Shown: positions 62,573 through 64,000 of the stretch, piece after piece | How positions within the stretch are numbered: the stretch's first letter is position 1 | Layout of the letters: each line of letters starts with the position of its first letter | Origin: Caulobacter sp. X | GTDB lineage: Bacteria > Pseudomonadota > Alphaproteobacteria > Caulobacterales > Caulobacteraceae | DNA: 64,000 nucleotides | Direction: 5' to 3' | NCBI RefSeq assembly: GCF_002742635.1 | Contig: NZ_PEGF01000002.1 | Location: forward strand, 1,364,001 to 1,428,000 | The notes under the pieces: model-generated | Database searches by the model: none | What the model was told of the DNA's origin: nothing | What the model saw: the letters and a program-made list of their open reading frames with translations, nothing else | Position numbers and translations under genes: made by a program

Positions 62573-63661
62573 GTGTTCGGTCGGCGCGAATTTCTAGCTG
62601 GAGCCGCGGCGCTGGGCGTCGCCACCAAGTCGTCGTCGGCGGCGCTTTCGGGCGGCGCGGCCGACAAGGCGGTGGACGCCTTCCTCCAGGCTCAACCGTT
62701 CCAGGGCGTGGTTCTGATCGGCAAGGCCGGCAAGCCGGTCTATTCACGCACCGTGGGTTTCGCCGACATCGAGGCCAAGCGACCGGCCACCCTGGACACG
62801 CCCTATCTGATCGCCTCGATATCCAAGTGGCTGACCTCGATCGCCTTGCTGCGCCTGGCCGAGGCCGGCAAGCTGGATCTGGACGCGCCGATCATCCGCT
62901 GGCTGCCCGACTACCGCGCCGACACCGGCGGCAAGGTCACTCTGCGCCAGCTGATGAGCAATATCAGCGGCGTCCCTAACGGCTTCACGCCCTGGACCAA
63001 GGCCAATCCGGATCCCGACCTCTTCACGAAGACCTTCACGACCGCGCAGGCCGTTAGGCTGTGGTGCTCCGGCGACCTGATCTTCGAGCCGGGGACGAAG
63101 TTCGACTACCAGATGACGAACTGGATCATCGTCACGGCGATCATCGAGGCCGTCACCGGCAAGACCTACGCCCAGGCGATGACCGAGCTGGTGCTGACGC
63201 CGCTCGGCCTTTCGCGCACCTGGACCTCTGACCCGTCGGACATCGCCGTCTCGTACGTGACGGCCGAACCGCCGACGCGCAAGCCGATGCAGCGCTTCCC
63301 GTTCATGGCCGCCAGCGGCGGCTTCGTCAGCACGGCGGGCGACCTGCTGAAGGCCGCGCACGCGGTCTTCGACGGGGGCTTCCTGCCGCCGGGGCGCGAG
63401 CGCGAGCTGCTGACCGTCAACTGGCCCGAGCAGAACTACGCCCTGGGCGGGCGGGTGAAGACGCTGTTCACCGACGGCATGCCGCGCGCCTTCGCCTGGG
63501 AGACGGGCAATGCGGCCGGCTATCGCTCGGTGCTGGGCCACAGGTTCGACGACCAGACGACCGTCGTGCTGCTCAACAATACCAGCCTGAGCCAGAAGGC
63601 GATGGACGCGCTGGCCTACGCCCTGTTCGCGACCATCCCGCCGTGGGTGGTCTCGGCCTGA
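62573..63661 (+). CDS. Tat-exported beta-lactamase-family serine hydrolase
   Basis: A 362-residue protein starting at GTG 62573 with GAGGAG seven bases upstream. The N-terminus has Gly-Arg-Arg-Glu-Phe-Leu and a hydrophobic stretch, a twin-arginine signal. The beta-lactamase/EstB domain has Ser-Ile-Ser-Lys near residue 84, but the usual Tyr-x-Asn appears as Tyr-Gln-Met (followed by Thr-Asn) and the C-terminal His-x-Gly region reads Trp-Glu-Thr-Gly. Beta-lactam hydrolysis is doubtful; an esterase or peptidase role is more likely. It is divergent from ilvB with the leader between. Confidence 0.87.
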   Translation: MFGRREFLAGAAALGVATKSSSAALSGGAADKAVDAFLQAQPFQGVVLIGKAGKPVYSRTVGFADIEAKRPATLDTPYLIASISKWLTSIALLRLAEAGKLDLDAPIIRWLPDYRADTGGKVTLRQLMSNISGVPNGFTPWTKANPDPDLFTKTFTTAQAVRLWCSGDLIFEPGTKFDYQMTNWIIVTAIIEAVTGKTYAQAMTELVLTPLGLSRTWTSDPSDIAVSYVTAEPPTRKPMQRFPFMAASGGFVSTAGDLLKAAHAVFDGGFLPPGRERELLTVNWPEQNYALGGRVKTLFTDGMPRAFAWETGNAAGYRSVLGHRFDDQTTVVLLNNTSLSQKAMDALAYALFATIPPWVVSA

Positions 63662-63664
63662 GGC

Positions 63665-64000
63665 TCAGGCCTCGAGGGTCTTGGCCAGCAGCGCCAGCGC
63701 GGCCGCCGCGAACGCCTGCATGTTGGCGGGACGCTCGGCCGAGCCAGTCTCCAGCGTGGCGGTGACCGAGGTCTCTTCGCCGACCACGGCCATGCAGCAG
63801 TGGCCGGGCGCGTCGCCATAGCGATTGCCGTCGGGGCCGGCGGCGCCGGTTTCCGACAGGCCCCAGGTGGCCTTCAGGTTCTTGCGGGCCACGCGCGCCA
63901 GCAGCTCGGCATAGGGCTCGCTGGCCGAGCGCAGGCCGTCCATGGCCTTCTGCGGAATGTCCATCAGGGTCAGGCGGGCCCGGGCGGTGTAGACGACCGC
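63665..64000 (-). CDS. CinA C-terminal-domain family protein, 5' end outside window
   Basis: The last 112 codons of a gene that continues past the right edge. The sequence (Arg-Ser-Ala-Ser-Glu-Pro-Tyr-Ala, then Trp-Gly-Leu-Ser-Glu-Thr-Gly-Ala-Ala-Gly-Pro and Gly-Asn-Arg-Tyr-Gly-Asp) matches the CinA/PncC nicotinamide-mononucleotide deamidase fold, which lacks the molybdopterin domain when single. An internal Met at 63964 is probably not the start because the similarity continues upstream. It ends three bases after the convergent serine hydrolase gene. Confidence 0.85.
   Translation of the reverse strand, partial: AVVYTARARLTLMDIPQKAMDGLRSASEPYAELLARVARKNLKATWGLSETGAAGPDGNRYGDAPGHCCMAVVGEETSVTATLETGSAERPANMQAFAAAALALLAKTLEA

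Overview
The window is a high-GC alphaproteobacterial chromosome segment and almost certainly comes from a Caulobacter species. The supporting evidence is: a permuted two-piece tmRNA whose encoded tag reads ANDNFAEEFAVAA; an SspB-alpha adaptor gene beside it; a CAU-1-like subclass B3 metallo-beta-lactamase translationally coupled to metF; a MetH split into two genes; and two RTX proteins ending in a domain that resembles the cell-anchoring N-terminal domain of the Caulobacter S-layer protein RsaA. No rRNA, tRNA, CRISPR array, prophage or insertion sequence was recognised.

Layout. 1-0.8 kb: thioesterase-fold protein (cut by the left edge) and a tiny acidic protein. 1-5.4 kb: minus-strand run of SGNH esterase, polysaccharide deacetylase and S9 dipeptidyl peptidase behind LacI-type operator sequences; 5.7-8.1 kb: TonB-dependent receptor. 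8.3-15.4 kb: EttA and two tandem RTX surface proteins, the second carrying a frameshift. 15.4-18.2 kb: small mixed genes. 18.2-24.9 kb: methionine cycle operon (ArsR/methyltransferase regulator, metF, B3 beta-lactamase, metH-A, metH-B). 25-35.6 kb: exported GH1 glycosidase, TerB-J protein, monooxygenase/acyl-CoA dehydrogenase, Old Yellow Enzyme, SMP-30 lactonase, MASE1 hybrid kinase, folA. 36.7-39.4 kb: a lower-GC accessory patch with a PLA2-like/EF-hand protein and two small lipoproteins, lying between folA and thyA. 39.4-47.2 kb: thioesterase-thyA, CsgG-SH3, DUF924, RcnB-like, ilvC, ArsR-SRPBCC pair, CAP protein, deoxyribosyltransferase. 47.2-48.2 kb: gene-poor DNA rich in palindromes. 48.2-55.2 kb: TrmN6-like methyltransferase, polyprenyl synthase, YccF, fumC, DUF1697-RusA pair, serine hydrolase. 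55.3-58 kb: C13-type peptidase, thioesterase, sspB, ssrA, Atu4866-like protein. 58-64 kb: AraC regulator, ilvN-ilvB with an attenuator, a second serine hydrolase, CinA-family protein (cut by the right edge).

How genes fit together. metF-metH with their SAH/SAM-type regulator form a one-carbon/methionine unit. ilvC and ilvBN are two separate branched-chain amino acid loci, the latter with a leader peptide and terminator typical of attenuation. ssrA and sspB encode, side by side, the degradation tag and the adaptor that delivers tagged proteins to ClpXP. thyA has an unusual cluster of DnaA-, CtrA- and CcrM-type sequences upstream, suggesting cell-cycle control. Several intergenic gaps hold related copies of a roughly 120-bp palindromic repeat.

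The most interesting items are the two RTX proteins with a relocated RsaA-type anchor domain, the PLA2-like/EF-hand protein with neighbouring lipoproteins, the beta-lactamase inside the methionine operon, the ssrA-sspB pairing, and the long structured palindrome at 47.4 kb. Start codons were moved downstream of the longest open frame wherever a Shine-Dalgarno sequence, signal peptide or family length supported it.
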